Source of the DNA: an uncultured Eubacteriales bacterium
GTDB lineage: Bacteria; Bacillota; Clostridia; Oscillospirales; Oscillospiraceae
DNA: 64,000 nucleotides
Assembly: GCA_900316745.1 (NCBI GenBank)
Contig: ONEB01000009.1
Coordinates: 57,285-121,284, forward strand
Reading direction: 5' to 3'
Below, in pieces: positions 28,649 to 37,120 of the stretch. The first letter of the stretch is position 1. The number at the start of each line of letters is the position of its first letter. The translations under genes and the position numbers were made by a program. Below the pieces are notes generated by a model. It ran no database searches, had not been told where the DNA came from, and saw only the letters and a list, made by a program, of their open reading frames with translations.

Positions 28649-29719
28649 TCAGACGATGATAAGCTGCTTGGGGGACTTCGTGAAGACCTCCGCGCCGTCC
28701 TTCGTCAGGTGCATCACGTCCTCGATGCGGACGCCGAAGTGACCCGGAATGTAGATGCCCGGCTCAGCCGAGCAGACGGTGTGCTCCGGCATGGGGAATT
28801 CGTTCGTCGGCGTGCAGTTCGGCGCCTCGTGGATGTCCAGACCCAGGCTGTGACCGAAGCTGTGCGTGAAGTATTCGCCGTAGCCGGCCTCCGTGATCAC
28901 GTCGCGGGCGGCGCCGTCGATGGCAGCGCCAGTCACGCCCGCGCGGGCGATCTCAATGCCCGCGAGCTGTGCGCGCAGCACCGTGTCATAGACCTTTTTC
29001 ATCTCGTCGGTCGCATGACCGACGGCGACGGTGCGCGTCATGTCGGAGCAGTAGCCGCCCTTGAGGCAGCCGAAGTCCATCGTCACGAAGTCGCCCGCTT
29101 TCACCTTCGCGTCCGAGGGCACGCCGTGCGGCATGCTGCCGCGCGCGCCCGCGACGACGATGGGGTCGAAGGAGACGGCCTCCGCGCCGCGCAGCAGCAT
29201 CTGATAGACGAGCTCCGCTGCGATCTCGCGCTCGGTCACGCCGGGGCGGATGTGCTTCAAAACCTCGGCAAACGCGGCGTCCGTGATGTCCTGCGCCGCG
29301 CGCATGTATTCCAGCTCGTGCGGCTGCTTCTGGGAGCGGAGCCGGTTGATGATGCCCTGCGCGCTCTTCAGCTCGCGCTCGAGCACCTTTTCATACAGCG
29401 TGAACTGCTGGTGTGTCAGACAGCCGTCCTCCGCGCCGAGGGCGGTGATGTTGTGCTCGTCGAGGATCTGCTTTAGGAGCTTGCGCGCGGGGTGGGCCTG
29501 ATCGCAGAGCAGCACCTCGGCGCTGTCGCCGATGGCGGCGCGGCAGGCCTCGATGTAGCGGCCGTCGATGATGACGTAGGCTTTCTCCGCCGTCACGAGC
29601 ACCATGCCGTCCGAGGACGGAAAGCCGCAGGCGTAATAACGGTTTTTGGGGTCGATGAGCAGCAGCGCTTCAAGGTCGGCTGCCGCGATCGCGGACTGGA
29701 TGCGTTCAAGATTCTGCAT
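28649..29719 (-). CDS. Xaa-Pro aminopeptidase-type M24 peptidase
   Basis: The 356-residue protein has the N-terminal creatinase-like domain and the C-terminal pita-bread metallopeptidase fold. The five metal ligands are visible: MDFG (Asp), SDMTRT (Asp), HSFGHSLGLDIHE (His), AEPGIY (Glu) and VRIED (Glu). It removes or cleaves residues next to proline in peptides in the cytoplasm. It is a single-gene unit convergent with the SMR gene. Confidence 0.93.
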   Translation of the reverse strand: MQNLERIQSAIAAADLEALLLIDPKNRYYACGFPSSDGMVLVTAEKAYVIIDGRYIEACRAAIGDSAEVLLCDQAHPARKLLKQILDEHNITALGAEDGCLTHQQFTLYEKVLERELKSAQGIINRLRSQKQPHELEYMRAAQDITDAAFAEVLKHIRPGVTEREIAAELVYQMLLRGAEAVSFDPIVVAGARGSMPHGVPSDAKVKAGDFVTMDFGCLKGGYCSDMTRTVAVGHATDEMKKVYDTVLRAQLAGIEIARAGVTGAAIDGAARDVITEAGYGEYFTHSFGHSLGLDIHEAPNCTPTNEFPMPEHTVCSAEPGIYIPGHFGVRIEDVMHLTKDGAEVFTKSPKQLIIV

Positions 29720-29806
29720 AATGGATTCCTTTCTTCCCGCTGCCGTCGCGGGGATCTGTATCGATATCGCGTGTGTAAAAGATGCCTGAAGTTTCGATTT
29801 TTGGCA

Positions 29807-29835
29807 TTGCTTTTCGACAGCTCAGACACTATAAT
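29807..29835 (+). promoter_or_regulatory. Promoter of the D-Ala-D-Ala carboxypeptidase gene
   Basis: -35 TTGCTT (29807-29812), 17-base spacer, consensus -10 TATAAT (29830-29835), 47 bases before the ATG. Confidence 0.75.
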
Positions 29836-29881
29836 ACAAATGATATCCTTATTACTATACCACATTCCCTCGGAGAAGAAT

Positions 29882-31450
29882 ATGAAAAATATTAAATTTC
29901 TTTCGCTGATCTGTTTGCTTTGCATCGTTTTTTCGCTTTTTACGCCGGTTCTTGCGGTCAGCTTTGATCCGGATGAGCCGACCGTGACCGAGACGCCGGC
30001 GGAATCCGCCGCGCCCGAGTCGGAAAGCGGGAAACCGTCTGATGCCAAGCCGACCGCTGCGGGCACCGACGTTGTCGCCGGAGCGGACGTGGTGAAAGCG
30101 CCGGAGATCACCGCGCGCAACGCGCTGCTGCTGGATCTGGATTCCGGCGTTGTCTACTTCTCCCGAAAGCCTGATGATCGCGCCTATCCCGCGAGCCTGA
30201 CGAAGATCCTCACCGTGCTGCTCGCCGTGGAGGCGGTCGAGCGCGGCGAGCTGGATCTCAAGGCCGAGATCACCGCCGGCGACGACTGCCTGCAGGGACT
30301 CGACGAGCAGTCCAGCACCGCCGGGATCGTGCCGGGCGAGAAGATGATGCTGGAGGACTATCTCTACTGCGCCATGATCTCCTCTGCAAACGAGGCGTGC
30401 AACGTCATTGCCAGGACCGTATCCGGCAGCATCCCCGCGTTCGTTGAGCGTATGAACGCCCGCGCGCAGGAGCTCGGCTGCACGGGCTCGCATTTCGTCA
30501 ATCCCCACGGCATGCCCGATGACGACCACTACACCACCGCCTCGGATCTCGCGAAGATCACGCGCGAGGCCATGCAGCATGAGCTGTTTGTGACGATCTG
30601 CGATACGCTCTCGCGCACCGTGCCCGCCACGAACAAGTCCGACACGCGCGAGCTGCAGAACACCAACGGTCTCATCAATCCCAATTCCATCATGTATCCC
30701 GGCTACTTCTATGAACCGGCCTCCGGCGTCAAGACCGGTCACACCTCTGCCGCGGGCTACTGCCTGGTCTCCACCGCGCAGCAGGATGATATCCGCATGC
30801 TGTGCATCGTGCTCGGCTCGGGGGAGGGCGTGCGCGCCAACGGCACCACGGACTACTATAACTTCACCGACACGATCACGCTCTACCGCTGGGTGTTCGA
30901 CAATTTCAGCCGTCAGACGATCCTGGGCAGCTCCGAGCTCGTGGGCAGCGCGGCCGTCGAGTTCGGCAGCGATACCGACAGCGTGTCCCTGCGCCCGCAG
31001 AGCGATATCGCGGCGGTGCTCCCGAACAACGTCTCGCTCGACGATTATGAGCGCAAGGTGACCGTCTATTCCGAGCGCGACAATACCACCGTCACCGCGC
31101 CTGTCGCGGCGGGGGACGTCCTCGGCGAGATCTCCATCGAAAAGGACGGCACGGTCTACGGCACGGTGCCGCTCGTCGCCGCGGTGGACGTGGAGCTTTC
31201 GCGCGGCGCGTTTCTGCGCTCCGGTCTCCAGTCGTTCTTCGCGCACCCGGTCGTCATTGTTCTGCTTGCTGCGGCGGTGCTCGTGATTGTCCTGTATATC
31301 GTGATGCTCGTCCGCTATCAGAAGCGCCAGAAGGCCCGCAAGCGCGCCGCCGCGCGCGCCCGCCATGAGGCCAGCATCAACCGTGAGCATCAGGCGCGCG
31401 ACGAGATCATGCGCGAGCTCACGCGCGATACCGAGTCGCGCCGGAGATAA
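29882..31450 (+). CDS. D-alanyl-D-alanine carboxypeptidase (S11, PBP5/DacF type)
   Basis: The 522-residue protein has a signal peptide (MKNIKFLSLICLLCIVF), an acidic Ser/Pro linker, and the S11 peptidase domain with SLTK (active-site Ser and Lys), SSAN and KTGH. A PBP5-C-like domain follows, and unusually for the group a full membrane helix (VVIVLLAAAVLVIVLYIV) leads to a basic cytoplasmic tail of about 45 residues. It trims the terminal D-Ala of peptidoglycan stem peptides. The C-terminal helix replaces the usual amphipathic anchor. Confidence 0.93.
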   Translation: MKNIKFLSLICLLCIVFSLFTPVLAVSFDPDEPTVTETPAESAAPESESGKPSDAKPTAAGTDVVAGADVVKAPEITARNALLLDLDSGVVYFSRKPDDRAYPASLTKILTVLLAVEAVERGELDLKAEITAGDDCLQGLDEQSSTAGIVPGEKMMLEDYLYCAMISSANEACNVIARTVSGSIPAFVERMNARAQELGCTGSHFVNPHGMPDDDHYTTASDLAKITREAMQHELFVTICDTLSRTVPATNKSDTRELQNTNGLINPNSIMYPGYFYEPASGVKTGHTSAAGYCLVSTAQQDDIRMLCIVLGSGEGVRANGTTDYYNFTDTITLYRWVFDNFSRQTILGSSELVGSAAVEFGSDTDSVSLRPQSDIAAVLPNNVSLDDYERKVTVYSERDNTTVTAPVAAGDVLGEISIEKDGTVYGTVPLVAAVDVELSRGAFLRSGLQSFFAHPVVIVLLAAAVLVIVLYIVMLVRYQKRQKARKRAAARARHEASINREHQARDEIMRELTRDTESRRR

Positions 31451-31496
31451 TCTTAACAAATACTTAAAAGATTTACAACTTTTACAAAATGATGGC

Positions 31497-31525
31497 TTGC
31501 AAGTGCTTAACAATCATGTTATAAT
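31497..31525 (+). promoter_or_regulatory. Promoter of rex with a Rex-box-like sequence
   Basis: -35 TTGCAA (31497-31502), 17-base spacer, -10 TATAAT (31520-31525). TTAACAA (31507-31513) in the spacer, together with the TTG at the -35, gives an imperfect TTG-N11-CAA palindrome resembling Rex operators, so Rex may repress its own gene. A second TTAACAA lies at about 31,453. Confidence 0.6.
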
Positions 31526-31591
31526 ATTGTCGATTTTGAGATAAAGCGTGTAATTGCATCTAAAACTTGCATTTTTTCGTAGGAGGCCACC

Positions 31592-32263
31592 GTGAAACGT
31601 ATCAAAGTATCGAATAATGTTATCAGAAGAATGCCGCGCTATCTCCGCAAGCTGGATGATCTCAGCGCAGCAGGCGTCGAGCGCATTTCTTCCGGTGAGC
31701 TAGGCCGCCAGATGGGGCTTACGCCGTCCCAGATCCGCCAGGACTTCAGCTGCTTCGGCGAGTTCGGCCAGCAGGGCTACGGTTATAATGTCGTCGCGCT
31801 CCGCGGCGAGATCGCAAAGATTCTCGGCATGGACCGCAGCTATTCCGCCGTCCTCGTCGGCGTGGGCAACATCGGTCGTGCGCTGATGGAAAACTTCTGC
31901 TTCGAGCAGTACGGCTTTACGCTCAAGGGCGCGTTCGATATCAACCCCGAGCTCATCGGCCAGGAGGTCCACGGCGTCACCGTGCACAACTTCAGCGAGC
32001 TCGAGCCCGTTCTCTCGCAGCTGCAGCCGGACGTCGCGGTGCTCTGCGTACCGAAGAGCATGGCAAACTCCATTGCCAACGAGGTCGCCAAGGCCGGCGT
32101 CCCCGCCATCTGGAACTTCACGAACATCGAGCTGCAGTTTGAGGAAGAAGCGCCGATCATCGAGAACATCCACTTCTCCGACAGTCTGCTCACCCTCGGC
32201 TACTATCTTGCCGAGAGCATGGACGAAGCAGCCGCCCGCGCTGCCCGCAGCAACCACGCCTGA
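31592..32263 (+). CDS. rex: Redox-sensing transcriptional repressor Rex
   Basis: The 223-residue protein has the winged-helix N-terminal domain (SSGELGRQMGLTPSQIRQDF) and the Rossmann domain GVGNIGRAL that reads the NADH/NAD ratio. In Clostridia Rex represses fermentation genes when NADH is low. The start is GTG at 31592 with AGGAGG (31581-31586). A terminator separates it from mnmE. Confidence 0.97.
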   Translation: MKRIKVSNNVIRRMPRYLRKLDDLSAAGVERISSGELGRQMGLTPSQIRQDFSCFGEFGQQGYGYNVVALRGEIAKILGMDRSYSAVLVGVGNIGRALMENFCFEQYGFTLKGAFDINPELIGQEVHGVTVHNFSELEPVLSQLQPDVAVLCVPKSMANSIANEVAKAGVPAIWNFTNIELQFEEEAPIIENIHFSDSLLTLGYYLAESMDEAAARAARSNHA

Positions 32264-32277
32264 ATCCAAAACCGTTT

Positions 32278-32312
32278 CGGGGCTGTCTCGTTTGAGGCAG
32301 CCCCGTTGTTCT
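32278..32312 (+). terminator. Terminator between rex and mnmE
   Basis: A 12-bp stem with one G-T wobble (32278-32289 with 32294-32305), followed by the T-rich TTGTTCTTT. Confidence 0.7.
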
Positions 32313-32333
32313 TTATCTGTCAGGAGGAATACC

Positions 32334-33701
32334 ATGTCTGATACCATAGCCGCCATTGCGACGGGCAATGTCGTCTCCGCCATCGGCATCCTGCGCGTCT
32401 CCGGCGACGAGACGCTCTCGGTCATCGACCGCGTCTTTTTCCCGGCGAACGGCAAGCCCATGTCGTCTGCGCGCGACCGCCAGCTTGTCTACGGCGCGCT
32501 GCGCGACGAGACCGGCGCGACGCTCGATCTCTGTCTCTGCACGATCAGCCGCGGCCCGCGCAGCTACACCGGCGAGGACACCGCCGAGCTCCAGTGCCAC
32601 GGCTCGCCCACGGTGCTGCGCGCGGGGCTGCAGGCGCTCTTTGCCGCGGGGGCGCGGCAGGCGCTCGCGGGCGAGTTTTCCAAGCGCGCGTTTTTGAACG
32701 ACCGCATGGATCTCACGCAGGCGGAGGCGGTCATCGATCTCATCCATTCCGAGACCGCCGAGGCCGCGAAGAACGCCGCGGGCCAGCTCGCCGGCGCCGT
32801 CACGCGCCGGGCAGGGGAGATCTATGCCGCGCTCACGGATATTTCGAGCCATTATCACGCTGTCATCGATTACCCGGACGAGGACATTCCGGACTTTCAG
32901 CTTCAGGCGTACAGCGACACACTCCGGAGTGCGATCGATACGCTCGGGCGTCTGCTGCGCACGTTCTCGCGCGGTCAGCTGCTGCGCGACGGGCTGCCCG
33001 CCGTGATCCTCGGCCGCCCGAACGCGGGCAAATCCTCGCTTCTGAATGCGCTTCTGGGCTATGACCGCGCCATCGTCACGGATATTCCGGGCACGACGCG
33101 CGATACGCTCAGTGAGCGCGCCACGCTCGGCGGCGTCCTGCTGCGGCTGACCGATACCGCGGGTCTGCGCGACACGCTGGATCCCGTCGAATCCATCGGC
33201 GTGGCGCGTGCGCGCTCGGCGGCGGAGGCGGCGCGCCTTGCGATCGCCGTGTTTGACGCTGCCGCTCCGCTCACGCAGGACGACCGGCAGGTGATCGAAA
33301 CGGCACGCAGCGCCGAAAAGCGCATCGCCGTATTGAACAAATCCGACCTTCCAGCCGTCATAACACCTGAGATGCTCGCGGATGCCTTTGACCGCGTCGT
33401 CATCGTCTCGGCAAAGGAGCAGACGGGGCTGGAGTCGCTGGAGACTGCCGTGCGGGAGCTGTTCCCGCTGCCGGACGTCCCGGCGGGGGAGATCCTCACG
33501 AACGCGCGCCATGCCGACGCCGTGCGCCGCGCGCTCGAATCGCTCACAGCCGCGCAGGAGGCCATGGCATTCGGCGTCACGCCCGACGCCGTGCTCACGG
33601 AGTGCGAGGGCGCCATGTCGGCTCTGGGCGAGCTCACGGGCGCGTCCGTGCGCGAGGATATCACCCGGCGGATCTTTGAGCGTTTCTGCGTCGGGAAATG
33701 A
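32334..33701 (+). CDS. mnmE: tRNA uridine-34 modification GTPase MnmE
   Basis: The 455-residue protein has the N-terminal folate-binding domain, a helical domain, and the inserted GTPase with GRPNAGKS, DTAGLRD and NKSD, and ends in the conserved FCVGK whose Cys is needed for tRNA modification. With MnmG it makes carboxymethylaminomethyl-uridine at the wobble base. AGGAGG precedes ATG 32334. mnmG is not in the window. Confidence 0.97.
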   Translation: MSDTIAAIATGNVVSAIGILRVSGDETLSVIDRVFFPANGKPMSSARDRQLVYGALRDETGATLDLCLCTISRGPRSYTGEDTAELQCHGSPTVLRAGLQALFAAGARQALAGEFSKRAFLNDRMDLTQAEAVIDLIHSETAEAAKNAAGQLAGAVTRRAGEIYAALTDISSHYHAVIDYPDEDIPDFQLQAYSDTLRSAIDTLGRLLRTFSRGQLLRDGLPAVILGRPNAGKSSLLNALLGYDRAIVTDIPGTTRDTLSERATLGGVLLRLTDTAGLRDTLDPVESIGVARARSAAEAARLAIAVFDAAAPLTQDDRQVIETARSAEKRIAVLNKSDLPAVITPEMLADAFDRVVIVSAKEQTGLESLETAVRELFPLPDVPAGEILTNARHADAVRRALESLTAAQEAMAFGVTPDAVLTECEGAMSALGELTGASVREDITRRIFERFCVGK

Positions 33702-33708
33702 ATTTTTC

Positions 33709-33737
33709 TTGCATTTTTCAGGAATCTATCGGATAAT
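33709..33737 (+). promoter_or_regulatory. Promoter of the HAD-like lipoprotein gene
   Basis: -35 TTGCAT (33709-33714), 17-base spacer, -10 GATAAT (33732-33737), 50 bases before the start codon and directly after mnmE. Confidence 0.65.
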
Positions 33738-33786
33738 ACAGCTGATACAGCGATCTGAAGACCCATCATGCAACAGGAGAACTGCT

Positions 33787-35364
33787 ATGAAACTGAAAAC
33801 CACTGTCGCTTTGCTTCTCGCGGTCATGATGCTTTTGAGCCTCTCGGCCTGCGCAGGGGAGAAGCCTCAGCCGTCCGCCGCGCCCTCCGAGGAGCCGACG
33901 CAGACCGTCGAGGCAGCACCCGCCGTCGTCGGGAGCGGCTTTACCGCCGAGGCGCAGCAGGCGATTTCCGATCTCGTCAGGCTCTGCGGCAAGGACAGCC
34001 CGGATTACGACGGCACCGCCTATGTCGTGAGCGACTTTGACAACACGACCTGCATCTTTGACATCACCTACCAGTGCTGCATCTATCAGCTGGAGCACAT
34101 GGCGTTTGCCATGGACCCCGCGGCGCTGGAGGAGGCGCTCTCGTCTCAGCTCGATCTGGAAGCAGACGACAATGCCGACTGGATCGCGGATATTCTCGCC
34201 GCCTACACAGCGCTCTGGGACGCCTACGGCCCGTTTACGGCGGCGGGGCTTGACGACGCCCGGGCCGCGACCGTGCAGGCCGATCCCCAGTGGCAGGAGT
34301 TTGCCACGAAGATGCGCGCCTTCCTATACCATGTTGAGGACACCACGCCCGAAGCTGTCGGCTATGTCTGGATACTCTGGTGGTACAGCGGCATGACGGA
34401 GCAGGAGGTCTATGACCTGTTCTACCGCTCCTGCGCGAAGTATCAGAATGTCGAAAGCAGGCTCGTCACATGGACCTCGCCCGCCGAAATCGAATCCAAA
34501 CTCGGCGTCATCGACTGCGAATTTACCGAGGGCGTCTCCGTCCCGCAGGACGTCAAGGACATGTTCCGCAGCTTCCGCGAGGGCGGCATCGACGTCTGGA
34601 TCTGCTCTGCCTCCCACGCCGACGGCGTCCGTGCGGCAGTCGATGCGTTCGGGCTGAGCGACGTCGTCACCGGCGTCATCGGCATGACGCAGAAGCTTGA
34701 AAACGGCGTCTTTGTGCCGCAGTACGACTATGACGCCGGCTTCACCTATGACAACGCCGGAAACGGCCAATGGTCGCACTCGTACTATGCCATCCACACC
34801 GTGCCCGGACTGGAGGGCAAGGTCACGGCGATCGAAAACGCGCTCATGCCGCGCTATGGTGGACGCGGGCCGGTCGCGGGCTTCATGGACTCCACGGGCG
34901 ACTTCAATTTCTGCACGGAGTTTGAATCGCTCAAGCTCGTCATCTGCTATAACCGCGCCAACCGCAAGATCACCGAGGGCGCCGGGCTCATCGCCGTTGC
35001 CGCCATGTATCAGCAGCAGACGCTGGGCTATGACCTCGCCAAGGCAAACGAAGAGGACGACACGCTCTACATCCTGCAGGGGAGAGACGAAAACGGCCTG
35101 CGCACCCTGCGCTCCGCGCCCGAGACGATCCGCCTCGGCGAAACCGACGCCCGGCTCTTCGCCAACGAGGACAACGATGCGCTCCTGCGCTACGCCGTGC
35201 GCCATAAGCTCACCACGCAGCAGCTCATCGACGGCTTCTGCATCCAGACGCCGGCCAGGGACCTCGGCAACCTCCTCGGCGTCGAGCACGGTCATCTGGA
35301 GGAATACAGCGGCTACCACAGCATACCGGATGAGGTCCCTCCGGAAAACGAAACCGCAGCATAA
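33787..35364 (+). CDS. Secreted HAD-superfamily phosphatase-like lipoprotein
   Basis: The 525-residue protein has a lipoprotein signal with lipobox LSAC (Cys near residue 22), a Pro/Ser/Glu linker, and HAD motif I as DFDNTT at about residue 82. A later SASHADGVRAAVDAFG region fits motif II, and FMDSTGDFNF may supply the acidic end of motif IV. Extracellular HAD enzymes such as phosphorylcholine phosphatases share a DxDNTT motif. The substrate is unknown. It is well over 400 residues, long for a HAD, with about 100 unassigned C-terminal residues. Confidence 0.75.
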   Translation: MKLKTTVALLLAVMMLLSLSACAGEKPQPSAAPSEEPTQTVEAAPAVVGSGFTAEAQQAISDLVRLCGKDSPDYDGTAYVVSDFDNTTCIFDITYQCCIYQLEHMAFAMDPAALEEALSSQLDLEADDNADWIADILAAYTALWDAYGPFTAAGLDDARAATVQADPQWQEFATKMRAFLYHVEDTTPEAVGYVWILWWYSGMTEQEVYDLFYRSCAKYQNVESRLVTWTSPAEIESKLGVIDCEFTEGVSVPQDVKDMFRSFREGGIDVWICSASHADGVRAAVDAFGLSDVVTGVIGMTQKLENGVFVPQYDYDAGFTYDNAGNGQWSHSYYAIHTVPGLEGKVTAIENALMPRYGGRGPVAGFMDSTGDFNFCTEFESLKLVICYNRANRKITEGAGLIAVAAMYQQQTLGYDLAKANEEDDTLYILQGRDENGLRTLRSAPETIRLGETDARLFANEDNDALLRYAVRHKLTTQQLIDGFCIQTPARDLGNLLGVEHGHLEEYSGYHSIPDEVPPENETAA

Positions 35365-35367
35365 CAA

Positions 35368-35399
35368 AAAACGGATGAAGCGTCTGCTTCATCCGTTTT
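35368..35399. terminator. Intrinsic terminator after the lipoprotein gene
   Basis: A 13-bp stem AAAACGGATGAAG (35368-35380) with 35387-35399, loop of six. Confidence 0.92.
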
Positions 35400-35422
35400 C
35401 ATTATACTGCCTAAGCTCGTTC

Positions 35423-35590
35423 TCATGGCTGCGACCGATAGAGGAAGGTCACGGCCTGCGCACGGGTGCAGGTCAGCTCCGGACCAAACGCTGTTTCAGA
35501 GACACCGTCGGTGATGGTATTCTCCAGTGCCCAGCGGACAGGCTGCTCGTAATAGCTGCCGGCGGGAACGTCTTCAAAGAGGAATGGAGG
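35423..35590 (-). pseudogene. C-terminal SLH-domain remnant of an S-layer-type gene
   Basis: On minus the last 56 codons read as a single SLH domain (EDVPAGSYYEQPVRWALEN, then AFGPELTCTRAQAVTFLY) with its own stop. Upstream of about 35,590 the match ends exactly where the ribosome site and start of a plus-strand phage-like gene begin. The rest of the surface protein has been lost, probably through the insertion or deletion that brought in the phage genes. Confidence 0.65.
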
Positions 35591-35591
35591 A

Positions 35592-35819
35592 ATGGCGCGA
35601 TACTTCGCGGTGAGCGTGGAGCTGCGTAAAAACGGCGTCACCATCCCCGGCACGGTTCGGAGCACGTATCAGGCGACGGCTGGCGAGCCTGTCACGCTCC
35701 CAATCGACACCACGATCCGGAAACGCTGCGGGTGCTGCGACGTGTCCACCATCACTGCTGTGCTGACCGCCGGCGACGGAAACGTTACCAACTTCGCGCT
35801 GCGCGTGGAGAAGAAATAA
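35592..35819 (+). CDS. Small phage-type hypothetical protein
   Basis: A 75-residue protein (MARYFAVSVELRKNGV start) with a basic CGCCD Cys motif in its middle and a beta-rich pattern. I do not recognise a named family. It starts five bases after GGAGG and its stop overlaps the next start (TAATG). Pairing with the phage-associated protein that follows suggests a prophage remnant. Confidence 0.55.
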   Translation: MARYFAVSVELRKNGVTIPGTVRSTYQATAGEPVTLPIDTTIRKRCGCCDVSTITAVLTAGDGNVTNFALRVEKK

Positions 35820-36349
35820 TGGCGGCTGAGGAAGTATTTGCCAAGCTTGCGGCGCACATGATCGAGGGCGTGATGTTCCATTCGCAGATGGCGGACTATT
35901 ACACATTCCTCGGTCTGGACGGGTACGCAAAATGCCACTGCTACCACAGCGCATCAGAAATGGCGGAGCTGGGGCGGCTGAAAGCGTATTACATCACGCA
36001 CTTTGACAAGCTGCTGCCGGAGGGCAAAGCGAAAAATCCCGACGCGATCCCGTCCGGCTGGCTGAGATACGAGCGCAATGACGTTGACGTGAACACGCGC
36101 AGAAGCGCCGTAAAGAGCGGCGCGGAGCGCTGGGTGCTGTGGGAAACGGAAACGAAAGCGCTCTATGAACAGATGTACCGGGAGCTGGAGGCGACAGGCG
36201 AGATCGCCGCTGCACTCGAAGTTACCCGGCTCATCCGCGACGTATCGGACGAGCTTTGCACCGCGAAGCAAAAACACCTCCTGCTGAAATCCACGGATTA
36301 CAGCGCGGACTACACCGCAGACGAGCAGAGGCGGTGCCTGGAACACTAA
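35819..36349 (+). CDS. Phage-associated hypothetical protein (helical)
   Basis: The 176-residue protein is mostly helical with conserved-looking HMIEGVMFHSQMADYYTFLGL at the start and WVLWETETKALYEQMY in the middle. Similar proteins recur in Firmicutes prophages, but with no known role; the His/Glu spacing hints at a ferritin-like four-helix fold, which is only a guess. GGAG precedes its ATG. Together with the 75-residue gene it is the only phage-like material left here. Confidence 0.6.
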   Translation: MAAEEVFAKLAAHMIEGVMFHSQMADYYTFLGLDGYAKCHCYHSASEMAELGRLKAYYITHFDKLLPEGKAKNPDAIPSGWLRYERNDVDVNTRRSAVKSGAERWVLWETETKALYEQMYRELEATGEIAAALEVTRLIRDVSDELCTAKQKHLLLKSTDYSADYTADEQRRCLEH

Positions 36350-36383
36350 AGCGCCATGCTCGAAACGATCTATTAAACCAAGT

Positions 36384-36407
36384 CCTCCCGCCTTTTCGGG
36401 CGGGAGG
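36384..36407. terminator. GC-rich hairpin after the phage-like genes
   Basis: A 9-bp stem CCTCCCGCC/GGCGGGAGG with a T-rich loop, but no T tail, so a weak or factor-aided terminator at best. Confidence 0.4.
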
Positions 36408-36514
36408 CGTTCAAGAAGAATGTGCGAGGCAGTATCGGGGAACCGCGCAATTAGTAACAGAATTAGTAACGCGGCACTTTCCTGCACATTTCCAGACATT
36501 TTTGCATAAAAAAC

Positions 36515-36559
36515 AAAAAACCTTGAAACTGTTGGAACACAACAATTTCAAGGTTTTTT
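36515..36559. terminator. Bidirectional terminator next to the tRNA-Pro remnant
   Basis: A 14-bp stem AAAAAACCTTGAAA (36515-36528) with 36546-36559. On minus it directly follows the CCA end of the tRNA remnant, as expected for the original tRNA terminator. Confidence 0.8.
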
Positions 36560-36561
36560 AC

Positions 36562-36606
36562 TGGTCCGAGTGAGAAGATTCGAACTTCCGGCCTCTTGAA
36601 CCCCAT
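36562..36606 (-). other. tRNA-Pro(GGG) 3' remnant, inferred attachment site of the island
   Basis: On minus the segment reads from an anticodon loop ATGGGGT (anticodon GGG, U33 and G37 in place) through the 3' anticodon-stem strand, variable loop, a T arm (GGAAG-TTCGAAT-CTTCT) and the acceptor 3' strand with ACCA. The 5' half of the tRNA is absent; the bases upstream cannot form the D arm. Tyrosine recombinases often use tRNA 3' halves, crossing over in the anticodon loop, and leave such a copy at one end. The DNA to the right is AT-richer and accessory. Confidence 0.8.
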
Positions 36607-36719
36607 TTTAGCACCGACTCTGAAGCGCTTGTAACGATCGTAATAGATGTAGGAATTGGAACGTTTTTTGGCCTCGAGCACCCATAGATTTTTTCTTTTT
36701 TACAGATTTTTTTCACTCG

Positions 36720-36739
36720 TTCCACACGGTTCCACACGG
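36720..36739. repeat. Tandem 10-bp repeat near the attachment site
   Basis: Two exact copies of a 10-base unit (TTCCACACGG) lie about 115 bases inside the island edge. Short direct repeats at this distance are often integrase arm-type sites. No gene covers 36,607-37,120. Confidence 0.6.
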
Positions 36740-36819
36740 TACTCAGAATAGTTTCTTATACCATTGCAAAACGCTGTGTTCATGCGCTTTTCCACGCTCT
36801 CACCTGTGTTTTTGCAAAA

Positions 36820-37060
36820 CCCAGAATGGAAAAAAGCAAGGATTTCGAAAATGTGAGAATGGAAGATTCCAGTGATTTTGCATTTACGAGAATGGAAGAA
36901 TGCTGTGATTTCGGATCATACGAGAATGGAAGAAAGCTGGGTTTTCGCATTTCTCAAAACAGGGAAAAATGGAAAGAAAACTGTGATTTCGCATCTGCAA
37001 GAATCACAGCATAGTTTCCAAAATGTAGAAAGAAAACTGTGATTTTGGAAAAGGGATAGC
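36820..37060. repeat. Five to six imperfect tandem repeats of about 34 bp
   Basis: The unit is roughly GAGAATGGAAGAAAGCTGTG followed by ATTTCGCATTTAC, repeated with substitutions and small indels. A short open frame across it (36,826-37,014) repeats the pattern MExxxDF but has no convincing ribosome site, so I treat it as repeat DNA and not as a gene. The location next to the island edge suggests protein-binding iterons or recombinase sites. The uneven units and lack of spacers rule out a CRISPR array. Confidence 0.65.
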
Positions 37061-37120
37061 GTGTGTTCCGTGGTGAGTGATTCGACAGAATCATCTTTCC
37101 AGCATACTCAGTAACTGTCT

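Noticed and set aside
36826-37014. 62-codon protein over the repeats
   Set aside because: No good ribosome site, and the repeats explain the open frame.
36820-37060. CRISPR array
   Set aside because: Units are tandem, diverged and of uneven length, without unique spacers or nearby cas genes.
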